NCBI RefSeq assembly: GCF_051020975.1
Contig: NW_027478159.1
Span: 17,500,501-17,564,500 of the forward strand
Direction of reading: 5' to 3'
DNA: 64,000 nucleotides
Source of the DNA: Osmia lignaria lignaria
Lineage: Eukaryota > Arthropoda > Insecta > Hymenoptera > Megachilidae
The notes under the pieces are model-generated. The model saw nothing but the letters and a program-made list of their open reading frames with translations. It was not told where the DNA came from and did no database searches. Position 1 is the first letter of the stretch. Every line of letters starts with the position of its first letter. The translations under genes and the position numbers were made by a program. Shown in pieces: positions 13,196 to 25,094 of this stretch.

Positions 13196-14654
13196 TGCAA
13201 ATATCTCGGAAACGAAGCGAGCTATGGCAAAATGTTAAGAGACCTTTTTTGTAGAGAATTAAGTTTCCTACTTTTTATCTTCTATGACATTTTTTGATCA
13301 GAAGCGTAGTTTTCGAGATATATCGAGATATTTAAAAGTTCCGAAGCCGCACCAACATAATAGAGATACAGAAACACCGTGGCCCCTTTCTTTGAGATAA
13401 CTCTGCACTATTGCGAGCTGCAAATGCCACTTCCAGCTTAGCTGTGCAGAGGAAGAACAACAAGAAGAAGAAATATCTCGAAATATGTCCGTCAGGCCAG
13501 TTCCTTTGAGCTGAATCTGCAAATATCTCGGAAACGAAGCGAGCTATGGCAAAATGTTAAGAGACGTTTTTTGTAGAGAATTATGTTTCCTACAATTTAT
13601 GTTCTATGATATTTTTTGATCAGAAGCGTAGTTTTCGAGATATATCGAGATATTTAAAAGTTCCGAAGCCGCACCAACATAATAGGGATACAGAAACACC
13701 GTGGCCCCTTTCTTTGAGATAACTCTGCACTATTGCGAGCTGTAAATGCCACTTCCAGCTTAGCTGTGCAGAAGAAGAACAACAAGAAGAAGACATATCT
13801 CGAAATATGTCCGTCAGGCCCCTTCCCTTGAGATATATCTGCAAATATCTCGGAAACGAAGCGAGCTATGGCAAAATGTTAAGAGACCTTTTTTGTAGAG
13901 AATTATGTTTCCTACAATTTATGTTCTATGATATTTTTTGATCAGATGCGTAGTTCTCGAGATATATCAAGATATTTAAAAGTTCCGAAGCCGCACCAAC
14001 ATAATAGAGATACAGAAACACCGTGGCCCCTCTCTTTGAGATAACTCTGCACTAGTGCGAGCTGGAAATGCCACTTCCAGTTTAGCTGTGCAGAAGAAGA
14101 ACAACGAGAAGAAGAAATATCTCGAAATATGTCCGTCAGGCCCCTTCCCTTGAGATAAATCTGCAAATATCTCGGAAACGAAGCGAGCTATGGCAAAATG
14201 TTAAGAGACCTTTTTTGTAGAGAATTATGTTTCCTACAATTTATGTTCTATGATATTTTTTGATCAGAAGCGTAGTTTTCGAGATATATCGAGATATTTA
14301 AAAGTTCCGAAGCAGCACCAACATAATAGAGATACAGAAACACCGTGGCCCCTTTCTTTGAGATAACTCTGCACTAGTGCGAGCCGCAAATGCCACTTCC
14401 AGCTTAGCTGTGCAGAAGAAGAACAACAAGAAGAAGAAATATCTCGAAATATGTCCGTCAGGCCCCTTCCCTTGAGATAAATCTGCAAATATCTCGGAAA
14501 CGAAGCGAGCTATTGCAAAATGTTAAGAGACCTTTTTTGTAGAGAATTGAGTTTCCTACTTTTTATGTTCTATGATATTTTTTGATCAGATGCGTAGTTC
14601 TCGAGATATATCAAGATATTTAAAAGTTCCGAAGCCGCACCAACATAATAGAGA
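13196..14654. repeat. 9-monomer-offset duplication, copy 1
   Basis: This stretch matches 16094-17552 at an offset of 2,898 bp (9 x 322). Shared marks are TATCTTCTATGACATT near 13276, AATAGGGATAC and GAAGACATATC in the next unit, CCGAAGCAGCACC near 14310, and CTATTGCAAAATG with GAATTGAG near 14512. Differences noticed include AACGAGAAG near 14103 against AACAAGAAG, and GATATTTTTTG near 14253 against GATGTTTTTTG. The copies diverge at AGAGACACAG (14655). Confidence 0.82.
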
Positions 14655-15139
14655 CACAGAAACACCGTGGCCCCTTTCTTTCAGATAACTATGCACTATT
14701 GCGAGCTGTAAATGCCACTTCCAGCTTAGCTGTGCAGAAGAAGAACAACAAGAAGAAGAAATATCTCGAAATATGTCCGTCAGGCCCCTTACCTTGAGAT
14801 AAATCTGCAAATATCTCGGAAACGAAGCGAGCTATGGCAAAATGTTGAGAGACGTTTTTTGTAGAGAATTAAGTTTCCTACTTTTTATCTTCTATGATAT
14901 TTTCTGATCAGATGCGTAGTTCTCGAGATATATCAAGATATTTAAAAGTTCCGAAGCCGCACCAACATAATAGAGATACAGAAATACCGTGGCCCCTTTC
15001 TTTCAGATAACTCTGCACTAGTGCGAGCCGCAAATGCCACTTCCAGCTTAGCTGTGCAGAAGAAGAACAACAAGAAGAAGAAATATCTCGAAATATGTCC
15101 GTCAGGCCACTTCCCTTGAGATAAATCTGCAAATATCTC

Positions 15140-15783
15140 GGAAACGAAGCGAGCTATGGCAAAATGTTAAGAGACCTTTTTTGTAGAGAATTATGTTTCC
15201 TACTTTTTATGTTCTATGATATTTTTTGATCAGACGCGTAGCTCTCGAGATATATCAAGATATTTAAAAGTTCCGAAGCCGCACCGACATAATAGAGATA
15301 CAGAAATACCGTGGCCCCTCTCTTTGAGATAACTCTGCACTATTGCGAGCTGGAAATGCCACTTCCAGTTTAGCTGTGCAGAAGAAGAACAACAAGAAGA
15401 AGAAATATCTCGAAATATGTCCGTCAGGCCCCTTCCCTTGAGATAAATCTGCAAATATCTCGGAAACGAAGCGAGCTATGGCAAAATGTTAAGAGACCTT
15501 TTTTGTAGAGAATTATGTTTCCTACTTTTTATGTTCTATGATATTTTTTGATCAGACGCGTAGCTCTCGAGATATATCAAGATATTTAAAAGTTCCGAAG
15601 CCGCACCGACATAATAGAGATACAGAAACACCGTGGCCCCTCTCTTTGAGATAACTCTGCACTATTGCGAGCTGGAAATGCCACTTCCAGTTTAGCTGTG
15701 CAGAAGAAGAACAACAAGAAGAAGAAATATCTCGAAATATGTCCGTTAGGCCCCTTCCCTTGAGATAAATCTGCAAATATCTC
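15140..15783. repeat. Single-monomer tandem duplication
   Basis: Two adjacent z-class units (15230 and 15552) share rare variants: CAGACGCGTAGCTCTCG, CACCGACATAAT, and TTATGTTTCC combined with ACTTTTTATG. They differ mainly at GAAATACCG/GAAACACCG and CGTCAGG/CGTTAGG. This is the smallest duplication step visible in the window. Confidence 0.78.
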
Positions 15784-16093
15784 GGAAACGAAGCGAGCTA
15801 TGGCAAAATGTTAAGAGACCTTTTTTGTAGAGAATTATGTTTCCTACCATTTATGTTCTATGATATTTTTTGATCAGAAGCGTAGTTTTCGAGATATATC
15901 GAGATATTTAAAAGTTCCGAAGCCGCACCAACATAATAGAGATACAGAAACACCGTGGCCCCTTTCTTTCAGATAACTATGCACTATTGCGAGCTGTAAA
16001 TGCCACTTCCAGCTTAGCTGTGCAGAAGAAGAACAACAAGAAGAAGAAATATCTCGAAATATGTCCGTCAGGCCCCTTACCTTGAGATAAATC

Positions 16094-17552
16094 TGCAAAT
16101 ATCTCGGAAACGAAGCGAGCTATGGCAAAATGTTAAGAGACCTTTTTTGTAGAGAATTAAGTTTCCTACTTTTTATCTTCTATGACATTTTTTGATCAGA
16201 AGCGTAGTTTTCGAGATATATCGAGATATTTAAAAGTTCCGAAGCCGCACCAACATAATAGAGATACAGAAACACCGTGGCCCCTTTCTTTGAGATAACT
16301 CTGCACTATTGCGAGCTGCAAATGCCACTTCCAGCTTAGCTGTGCAGAGGAAGAACAACAAGAAGAAGAAATATCTCGAAATATGTCCGTCAGGCCAGTT
16401 CCTTTGAGCTGAATCTGCAAATATCTCGGAAACGAAGCGAGCTATGGCAAAATGTTAAGAGACGTTTTTTGTAGAGAATTATGTTTCCTACAATTTATGT
16501 TCTATGATATTTTTTGATCAGAAGCGTAGTTTTCGAGATATATCGAGATATTTAAAAGTTCCGAAGCCGCACCAACATAATAGGGATACAGAAACACCGT
16601 GGCCCCTTTCTTTGAGATAACTCTGCACTATTGCGAGCTGTAAATGCCACTTCCAGCTTAGCTGTGCAGAAGAAGAACAACAAGAAGAAGACATATCTCG
16701 AAATATGTCCGTCAGGCCCCTTCCCTTGAGATATATCTGCAAATATCTCGGAAACGAAGCGAGCTATGGCAAAATGTTAAGAGACCTTTTTTGTAGAGAA
16801 TTATGTTTCCTACAATTTATGTTCTATGATATTTTTTGATCAGATGCGTAGTTCTCGAGATATATCAAGATATTTAAAAGTTCCGAAGCCGCACCAACAT
16901 AATAGAGATACAGAAACACCGTGGCCCCTCTCTTTGAGATAACTCTGCACTAGTGCGAGCTGGAAATGCCACTTCCAGTTTAGCTGTGCAGAAGAAGAAC
17001 AACAAGAAGAAGAAATATCTCGAAATATGTCCGTCAGGCCCCTTCCCTTGAGATAAATCTGCAAATATCTCGGAAACGAAGCGAGCTATGGCAAAATGTT
17101 AAGAGACCTTTTTTGTAGAGAATTATGTTTCCTACAATTTATGTTCTATGATGTTTTTTGATCAGAAGCGTAGTTTTCGAGATATATCGAGATATTTAAA
17201 AGTTCCGAAGCAGCACCAACATAATAGAGATACAGAAACACCGTGGCCCCTTTCTTTGAGATAACTCTGCACTAGTGCGAGCCGCAAATGCCACTTCCAG
17301 CTTAGCTGTGCAGAAGAAGAACAACAAGAAGAAGAAATATCTCGAAATATGTCCGTCAGGCCCCTTCCCTTGAGATAAATCTGCAAATATCTCGGAAACG
17401 AAGCGAGCTATTGCAAAATGTTAAGAGACCTTTTTTGTAGAGAATTGAGTTTCCTACTTTTTATGTTCTATGATATTTTTTGATCAGATGCGTAGTTCTC
17501 GAGATATATCAAGATATTTAAAAGTTCCGAAGCCGCACCAACATAATAGAGA
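16094..17552. repeat. 9-monomer-offset duplication, copy 2
   Basis: This is the partner of 13196-14654. It starts within the 3' part of the unit at 15874, which itself resembles the units at 12011 and 14586 through TTTCAGATAACTATGC. The duplicated stretch covers about four and a half units. Confidence 0.82.
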
Positions 17553-17805
17553 TACAGAAACACCGTGGCCCCTCTCTTTGAGATAACTCTGCACTATTGC
17601 GAGCTGGAAATGCCACTTCCAGTTTAGCTGTGCAGAAGAAGAACAACAAGAAGAAGAAATATCTCGAAATATGTCCGTTAGGCCCCTTCCCTTGAGATAA
17701 ATCTGCAAATATCTCGGAAACGAAGAGAGCTATGGCAAAATGTTAAGAGACCTTTTTTGTAGAGAATTAAGTTTCCTACTTTTCATGTTCTATGATATTT
17801 TTTGA
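17484..17805. repeat. Representative monomer, class a-z-p
   Basis: The middle of this unit reads GAGCTGGAAATGCCACTTCC followed by AGTTTAGCTG. Two linked substitutions (C to G and C to T) separate it from class x. They complete a CTGGAA/TTCCAG inverted repeat and break the CAGCTTAGCTG palindrome of the other classes. z units occur for example at 741, 2995, 12332, 12654, 15230, 15552, 26178, 40668 and 50971. Confidence 0.85.
17604..17622. other. Short perfect dyad in class-z monomers
   Basis: CTGGAA (17604-17609) and TTCCAG (17617-17622) are perfect inverted repeats around a 7-nt loop. In x and y units the left half reads CTGCAA, so the stem has one mismatch. No role is known to me; it is described as visible structure. 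Confidence 0.7.
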
Positions 17806-18127
17806 TCAGATGCGTAGTTCTCGAGATATATCAAGATATTTAAAAGTTCCGAAGCAGCACCAACATAATAGAGATACAGAAACACCGTGGCCCCTTTCTT
17901 TGAGATAACTCTGCACTATTGCGAGCTGTAAATGCCACTTCCAGCTTAGCTGTGCAGAAGAAGTACAACAAGAAGAAGAAATATCTCGAAATATGTCCGG
18001 CAGGCCCCTTCCCTTGAGATATATCTGCAAATATCTCGGAAACGAAGCGAGCTATGGCAAAATGTTAAGATACCTTTTTTGTAGAGAATTATGTTTCCTA
18101 CAATTTATGTTCTATGATATTTTTTGA

Positions 18128-18449
18128 TCAGATGCGTAGTTCTCGAGATATATCAAGATATTTAAAAGTTCCGAAGCCGCACCAACATAATAGAGATACA
18201 GAAACACCGTGGCCCCTTTCTTTGAGATAACTCTGCACTATTGCGAGCTGCAAATGCCACTTCCAGCTTAGCTGTGCAGAGGAAGAACAACAAGAAGAAG
18301 AAATATCTCGAAATATGTCCGTCAGGCCAGTTCCTTTGAGCTGAATCTGCAAATATCTCGGAAACGAAGCGAGCTATGGCAAAATGTTAAGATTCGTTTT
18401 TTGTAGAGAATTATGTTTCCTACAATCTATGTTCTATGATATTTTTTGA
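18128..18449. repeat. Representative monomer, class a-x-q
   Basis: The 3' end of this unit reads GGCCAGTTCCTTTGAGCTGA in place of GGCCCCTTCCCTTGAGATAA, and the purine tract starts CAGAGGAAG instead of CAGAAGAAG. The next unit (18450) has the b-type 5' box. q units occur at about twenty positions, for example 1063, 2029, 5571, 12976, 20704, 33262, 39702, 50005, 58699, 61275 and 62563. Some have CCCGTTCC in place of CCAGTTCC. Confidence 0.85.
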
Positions 18450-20401
18450 TCAGAAGCGTAGTTTTCGAGATATATCGAGATATTTAAAAGTTCCGAAGCC
18501 GCACCAACATAATAGAGATACAGAAACACCGTGGCCCCTTTCTTTGAGATAACTCTGCACTATTGCGACCTGCAAATGCCACTTCCAGCTCAGCTGTGCA
18601 GAAGAAGAACAACAAGAAGAAGAAATATCTCGAAATATGTCCGTCAGGCCCCTTCCCTTGAGATAAATCTGCAAATATCTCGGAAACGAAGCGAGCTATG
18701 GCAAAATGTTAAGAGACCTTTTTTGTAGAGAATTAAGTTTCCTACTTTTTATGTTCTATGATATTTTTTGATCAGATGCGTAGTTCTCGAGATATATCGA
18801 GATATTTAAAAGTTCCGAAGCCGCACCAACATAATAGAGATACAGAAACACCGTGGCCCCTTTCTTTGAGATAACTCTGCACTAGTGCGAGCCGCAAATG
18901 CCACTTCCAGCTTAGCTGTGCAGAAGAAGAACAACAAGAAGAAGAAATATCTCGAAATATGTCCGTCAGGCGCCTTCCCTTGAGATAAATCTGCAAATAT
19001 CTCGGAAACGAAGCGAGCTATGGCAAAATGTTAAGATACCTTTTTTGTAGAGAATTATGTTTCCTACAATTTATGTTCTATGATATTTTTTGATCAGATG
19101 CGTAGTTCTCGAGATATATCAAGATATTTAAAAGTTCCGAAGCAGCACCAACATAATAGAGATACAGAAACACCGTGGCCCCTTTCTTTGAGATAACTCT
19201 GCACTATTGCGAGCTGTAAATGCCACTTCCAGCTTAGCTGTGCAGAAGAAGAACAACAAGAAGAAGAAATATCTCGAAATATGTCCGTCAGGCCCCTTCC
19301 CTTGAGATATATCTGCAAATATCTCGGAAACGAAGCGAGCTATGGCAAAATGTTAAGAGACCTTTTTTGTAGAGAATTATGTTTCCTACAATTTATGTTC
19401 TATGATATTTTTTGATCAGAAGCGTAGTTTTCGAGATATATCGAGATATTTAAAAGTTCCGAAGCCGCACCAACATAATCGGGATACAGAAACACCGTGG
19501 CCCCTTTCCTTGAGATAACTCTGCACTAGTGCGAGCCGCAAATGCCACTTCCAGCTTAGCTGTGCAGAAGAAGAACAACAAGAAGAAGAAATATCTCGAA
19601 ATATGTCCGTCAGGCCCCTTCCCTTGAGATAAATCTGCAAATATCTCGGAAACGAAGAGAGCTATGGCAAAATGTTAAGAGACCTTTTTTGTAGAGAATT
19701 AAGTTTCCTACTTTTCATGTTCTACGATATTTTTTGATCAGATGCGTAGTTCTCGAGATATATCAAGATATTTAAAAGTTCCGAAGCCGCACCAACATAA
19801 TAGAGATACAGAAACACCGTGGCACCTTTCTTTGAGATAACTCTGCACTATTGCGACCTGCAAATGCCACTTCCAGCTCAGCTGTGCAGAAGAAGAACAA
19901 CAAGAAGAAGAAATATCTCGAAATATGTCCGTCAGGCCCCTTCCCTTGAGATAAATCTGCAAATATCTCGGAAACGAAGCGAGCTATGGCAAAATGTTAA
20001 GAGACCTTTTTTGTAGAGAATTAAGTTTCCTACTTTTTATGGTCTATGATATTTTTTGATCAGATGCGTAGTTCTCGAGATATATCAAGATATTTAAAAG
20101 TTCCGAAGCCGCACCAACATAATAGAGATACAGAAACACCGTGGCCCCTTTCTTTGAGATAACTATGCACTATTGCGAGCTGCAAATGCCACTTCCAGCT
20201 TAGCTGTGCAGAGGAAGAACAACAAGAAGAAGAAGTATCTCGAAATATGTCCGTCAGGCCAGTTCCTTTGAGCTGAATCTGCAAATATCTCGGAAACGAA
20301 GCGAGCTATGGCAAAATGTTAAGAGACGTTTTTTGTAGAGAATTATGTTTCCTACAATTTATGTTCTATGATATTTTTTGATCAGAAGCGTAGTTTTCGA
20401 G

Positions 20402-20614
20402 ATATATCGAGATATTTAAAAGTTCCGAAGCCGCACCAACATAATAGAGATACAGAAACACCGTGGCCCCTTTCTTTGAGATAACTCTGCACTAGTGCGA
20501 GCCGCAAATGCCACTTCCAGCTTAGCTGTGCAGAAGAAGAACAACAAGAAGAAGAAATATCTCGAAATATGTCCGTCAGGCCCCTTCCCTTGAGATAAAT
20601 CTGCAAATATCTCG
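20402..20614. repeat. Inverted repeat with a third related arm inside the monomer
   Basis: Shown on a class-b unit. The left arm ATATATCGAGATATTT (20402-20417) is complementary to the right arm AAATATCTCGAAATAT (20555-20570) at 15 of 16 positions, with a 137-nt spacer. A further copy of the right-arm core, AAATATCTCG (20605-20614), lies exactly 50 bp downstream of the right arm and can also pair with the left arm. In class-a units the left arm reads ATATATCAAGATATTT and pairs at 14 of 16. The motif recurs with every monomer. Confidence 0.75.
20518..20528. other. Odd palindrome CAGCTTAGCTG in class x/y monomers
   Basis: CAGCT and AGCTG are perfect inverted halves around a single central T. 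The site is present in most units and is broken in z units (CAGTTTAGCTG) and in units with CAGCTCAGCTG, where the centre changes but the arms remain. No function is claimed. Confidence 0.65.
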
Positions 20615-21045
20615 GGAACGAAGCGAGCTATGGCAAAATGTTAAGAGACCTTTTTTGTAGAGAATTAAGTTTGCTACTTTTTATGTTCTATGATATTTTT
20701 TGATCAGATGCGTAGTTCTCGAGATATATCAAGATATTTAAAAGTTCCGAAGCCGCACCAACATAATAGAGATACAGAAACACCGTGGCCCCTTTCTTTG
20801 AGATAACTCTGCACTATTGCGAGCTGCAAATGCCACTTCCAGCTTAGCTGTGCAGAGGAAGAACAACAAGAAGAAGAAGTATCTCGAAATATGTCCGTCA
20901 GGCCCGTTCCTTTGAGCTGAATCTGCAAATATCTCGGAAACGAAGCGAGCTATGGCAAAATGTTAAGAGACGTTTTTTGTAGTGAATTATGTTTCCTACA
21001 ATTCATGTTCTATGATATTTTTTGATCAGAAGCGTAGTTTTCGAG

Positions 21046-22840
21046 ATATATCGAGATATTTAAAAGTTCCGAAGCCGCACCAACATAATAGAGATACAGA
21101 AACACCGTGGCCCCTTTCTTTGAGATAACTCTGCACTATTGCGAGCTGCAAATGCCACTTCCAGCTTAGCTGTGCAGAGGAAGAACAACAAGAAGAAGAA
21201 GTATCTCGAAATATGTCCGTCAGGCCAGTTCCTTTGAGCTGAATCTGCAAATATCTCGGAAACGAAGCGAGCTATGGCAAAATGTTAAGAGACGTTTTTT
21301 GTAGAGAATTATGTTTCCTACAATTTATGTTCTATGATATTTTTTGATCAGAAGCGTAGTTTTCGAGATATATCGAGATATTTAAAAGTTCCGAAGCCGC
21401 ACCAACATAATAGAGATACAGAAACACCGTGGCCCCTTTCTTTGAGATAACTCTGCACTAGTGCGAGCCGCAAATGCCACTTCCAGCTTAGCTGTGCAGA
21501 AGAAGAACAACAAGAAGAAGAAATATCTCGAAATATGTCCGTCAGGCCCCTTCCCTTGAGATAAATCCGCAAATATCTCGGGAACGAAGCGAGCTATGGC
21601 AAAATGTTAAGAGACCTTTTTTGTAGAGAATTAAGTTTCCTACTTTTTATGTTCTATGATATTTTTTGATCAGATGCGTAGTTCTCGAGATATATCAAGA
21701 TATTTAAAAGTTCCGAAGCCGCACCAACATAATAGAGATACAGAAACACCGTGGCCCCTTTCTTTGAGATAACTCTGCACTATTGCGAGCTGCAAATGCC
21801 ACTTCCAGCTTAGCTGTGCAGAGGAAGAACAACAAGAAGAAGAAGTATCTCGAAATATGTCCGTCAGGCCCGTTTCTTTGAGCTGAATCTGCAAATATCT
21901 CGGAAACGAAGCGAGCTATGGCAAAATGTTAAGAGACGTTTTTTGTAGTGAATTATGTTTCCTACAATTTATGTTCTATGATATTTTTTGATCAGAAGCG
22001 TAGTTTTCGAGATATATCGAGATATTTAAAAGATCCGAAGCCGCACCAACATAATAGAGATACAGAAACACCGTGGCTCCTTTCTTTGAGATAAGTCTGC
22101 ACTAGTGCGAGCCGCAAATGCCACTTCCAGCTTAGCTGTGCAGAAGAGGAACAACAAGAAGAAGAAATATCTCGAAATATGTCCGTCAGACCCCATCCCT
22201 TGAGATAAATCTGCAAATATCTCGGAAACGAAGCGAGCTATGGCAAAATGTTAAGAGACCTTTTTTGTAGAGAATTAAGTTTCCTACTTTTTATGTTCTA
22301 TGATATTTTTCGATCAGAGGCGTAGTTCTCGAGATATATCAAGATATTTAACAGTTCCGAAGCCGCACCAACATAATAGAGATACAGAAACACCGTGTCC
22401 CCTTTCTTTGAGATAACTCTGCACGATTGCGAGCTGGAAATGCCACTTCCAGTTTATCTGTGCAGAAGAAGAACAACAAGAAGAAGAAATATCTCGAAAT
22501 ATGTCCGTCAGGCCAGTTCCTTTGAGCTGAATCTGCAAATATCTCGGAAACGAAGCGAGCTATGGCAAAATGTTAAGACACGTTTTTTGTAGAGAATTAT
22601 GTTTCCTACAATTTATGTTCTATGATATTTTTTGATCAGAAGCGTAGTTTTCGAGATATATCGAGATATTTAAAAGTTCCGAAGCCGCACCAACATAATC
22701 GGGATACAGAAACACCGTGGCCCCTTTCCTTGAGATAACTCTGCACTAGTGCGAGCCGCAAATGCCACTTCCAGCTTAGCTGTGCAGAAGAAGAACAACA
22801 AGAAGAAGAAATATCTCGAAATATGTCCGTCAGGCCCCTT
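21046..22840. repeat. 7-monomer-offset duplication (21 kb), copy 1
   Basis: This stretch matches 23300-25094 at an offset of 2,254 bp. The shared signatures include the unit with AAAGATCCGAAG, GTGGCTCC and AAGTCTGC or ATGTCTGC (21992/24246), TTTTTCGATCAGAGGCG (22314/24568) and GTTAAGACACG near 22574/24828. About half a dozen differences are visible, such as AACAGTTCC, GTGTCCCC and TTTATCTG near 22351-22457, so this event is older than the 5.2-9.7 kb one. Units 20382-21347 also resemble 21348-22313 (offset 966). Confidence 0.76.
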
Positions 22841-24292
22841 CCCTTGAGATAAATCTGCAAATATCTCGGAAACGAAGAGAGCTATGGCAAAATGTTAAGA
22901 GACCTTTTTTGTAGAGAATTAAGTTTCCTACTTTTCATGTTCTACGATATTTTTTGATCAGATGCGTAGTTCTCGAGATATATCAAGATATTTAAAAGTT
23001 CCGAAGCCGCACCAACATAATAGAGATACAGAAACACCGTGGCCCCTTTCTTTGAGATAACTCTGCACTATTGCGACCTGCAAATGCCACTTCCAGCTCA
23101 GCTGTGCAGAAGAAGAACAACAAGAAGAAGAAATATCTCGAAATATGTCCGTCAGGCCCCTTCCCTTGAGATAAATCTGCAAATATCTCGGAAACGAAGC
23201 GAGCTATGGCAAAATGTTAAGAGACCTTTTTTGTAGAGAACTAAGTTTCCTACTTTTTATGGTCTATGATATTTTTTGATCAGATGCGTAGTTCTCGAGA
23301 TATATCAAGATATTTAAAAGTTCCGAAGCCGCACCAACATAATAGAGATACAGAAACACCGTGGCCCCTTTCTTTGAGATAACTCTGCACTATTGCGAGC
23401 TGCAAATGCCACTTCCAGCTTAGCTGTGCAGAGGAAGAACAACAAGAAGAAGAAGTATCTCGAAATATGTCCGTCAGGCCAGTTCCTTTGAGCTGAATCT
23501 GCAAATATCTCGGAAACGAAGCGAGCTATGGCAAAATGTTAAGAGACGTTTTTTGTAGAGAATTATGTTTCCTACAATTTATGTTCTATGATATTTTTTG
23601 ATCAGAAGCGTAGTTTTCGAGATATATCGAGATATTTAAAAGTTCCGAAGCCGCACCAACATAATAGAGATACAGAAACACCGTGGCCCCTTTCTTTGAG
23701 ATAACTCTGCACTAGTGCGAGCCGCAAATGCCACTTCCAGCTTAGCTGTGCAGAAGAAGAACAACAAGAAGAAGAAATATCTCGAAATATGTCCGTCAGG
23801 CCCCTTCCCTTGAGATAAATCTGCAAATATCTCGGGAACGAAGCGAGCTATGGCAAAATGTTAAGAGACCTTTTTTGTAGAGAATTAAGTTTCCTACTTT
23901 TTATGTTCTATGATATTTTTTGATCAGATGCGTAGTTCTCGAGATATATCAAGATATTTAAAAGTTCCGAAGCCGCACCATCATAATAGAGATACAGAAA
24001 CACCGTGGCCCCTTTCTTTGAGATAACTCTGCACTATTGCGAGCTGCAAATGCCACTTCCAGCTTAGCTGTGCAGAGGAAGAACAACAAGAAGAAGAAGT
24101 ATCTCGAAATATGTCCGTCAGGCCCGTTCCTTTGAGCTGAATCTGCAAATATCTCGGAAACGAAGCGAGCTATGGCAAAATGTTAAGAGACGTTTTTTGT
24201 AGTGAATTATGCTTCCTACAATTTATGTTCTATGATATTTTTTGATCAGAAGCGTAGTTTTCGAGATATATCGAGATATTTAAAAGATCCGA
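22590..24292. repeat. 10-monomer-offset duplication (19.4 kb), copy 2
   Basis: This is the partner of 19370-21072. Its last units also take part in a separate 7-monomer duplication (21046-22840 with 23300-25094), so two duplication events overlap here. Confidence 0.8.
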
Positions 24293-25094
24293 AGCCGCAC
24301 CAACATAATAGAGATACAGAAACACCGTGGCTCCTTTCTTTGAGATATGTCTGCACTAGTGCGAGCCGCAAATGCCACTTCCAGCTTAGCTGTGCAGAAG
24401 AAGAACAACAAGAAGAAGAAATATCTCGAAATATGTCCGTCAGGCCCCTTCCCTTGAGATAAATCTGCAAATATCTCGGAAACGAAGCGAGCTATGGCAA
24501 AATGTTAGGAGACCTTTTTTGTAGAGAATTAAGTTTCCTACTTTTTATGTTCTATGATATTTTTCGATCAGAGGCGTAGTTCTCGAGATATATCAAGATA
24601 TTTAAAAGTTCCGAAGCCGCACCAACATAATAGAGATACAGAAACACCGTGGCCCCTTTCTTTGAGATAACTCTGCACGATTGCGAGCTGGAAATGCCAC
24701 TTCCAGTTTAGCTGTGCAGAAGAAGAACAACAAGAAGAAGAAATATCTCGAAATATGTCCGTCAGGCCAGTTCCTTTGAGCTGAATCTGCAAATATCTCG
24801 GAAACGAAGCGAGCTATGGCAAAATGTTAAGACACGTTTTTTGTAGAGAATTATGTTTCCTACAATTTATGTTCTATGATATTTTTTGATCAGAAGCGTA
24901 GTTTTCGAGATATATCGAGATATTTAAAAGTTCCGAAGCCGCACCAACATAATCGGGATACAGAAACACCGTGGCCCCTTTCCTTGAGATAACTCTGCAC
25001 TAGTGCGAGCCGCAAATGCCACTTCCAGCTTAGCTGTGCAGAAGAAGAACAACAAGAAGAAGAAATATCTCGAAATATGTCCGTCAGGCCCCTT
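23300..25094. repeat. 7-monomer-offset duplication (21 kb), copy 2
   Basis: This is the partner of 21046-22840. It ends within the unit at 24890, where CCTTCTCTTGAG and TCTCGGGAACG replace the CCTTCCCTTGAG and GAAGAGAGC found in copy 1. Confidence 0.76.

Larger units (their letters stand above)
20382..20703. repeat. Representative monomer, class b-y-p
   Basis: This unit carries the alternative 5' box AAGCGTAGTTTTCGAG..ATCGAG, which lacks the CTCGAG found in class a. Its middle variant is AGTGCGAGCCGC. The preceding unit ends in the TTATGTTTCC..ACAATTTATG form that usually accompanies the b box, where class a is usually preceded by TTAAGTTTCC..ACTTTTTATG. The b changes are therefore linked across the TGATCA register. 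Class b units are scattered through the whole window, often in the y form. Confidence 0.85.
19370..21072. repeat. 10-monomer-offset duplication (19.4 kb), copy 1
   Basis: This stretch matches 22590-24292 at an offset of 3,220 bp. Shared marks are AATCGGGATACAG near 19480, TTCTACGATATT near 19720, GCGACCTGCAAATG with CAGCTCAGCTG near 19855, TATGGTCTATG near 20038 and GTAGTGAATTATG near 20980. Several single-base differences are visible, for example GTGGCACC near 19820 and ACTATGCAC near 20162. The copies separate near 21073, where the second has AAAGATCCG. Confidence 0.8.
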
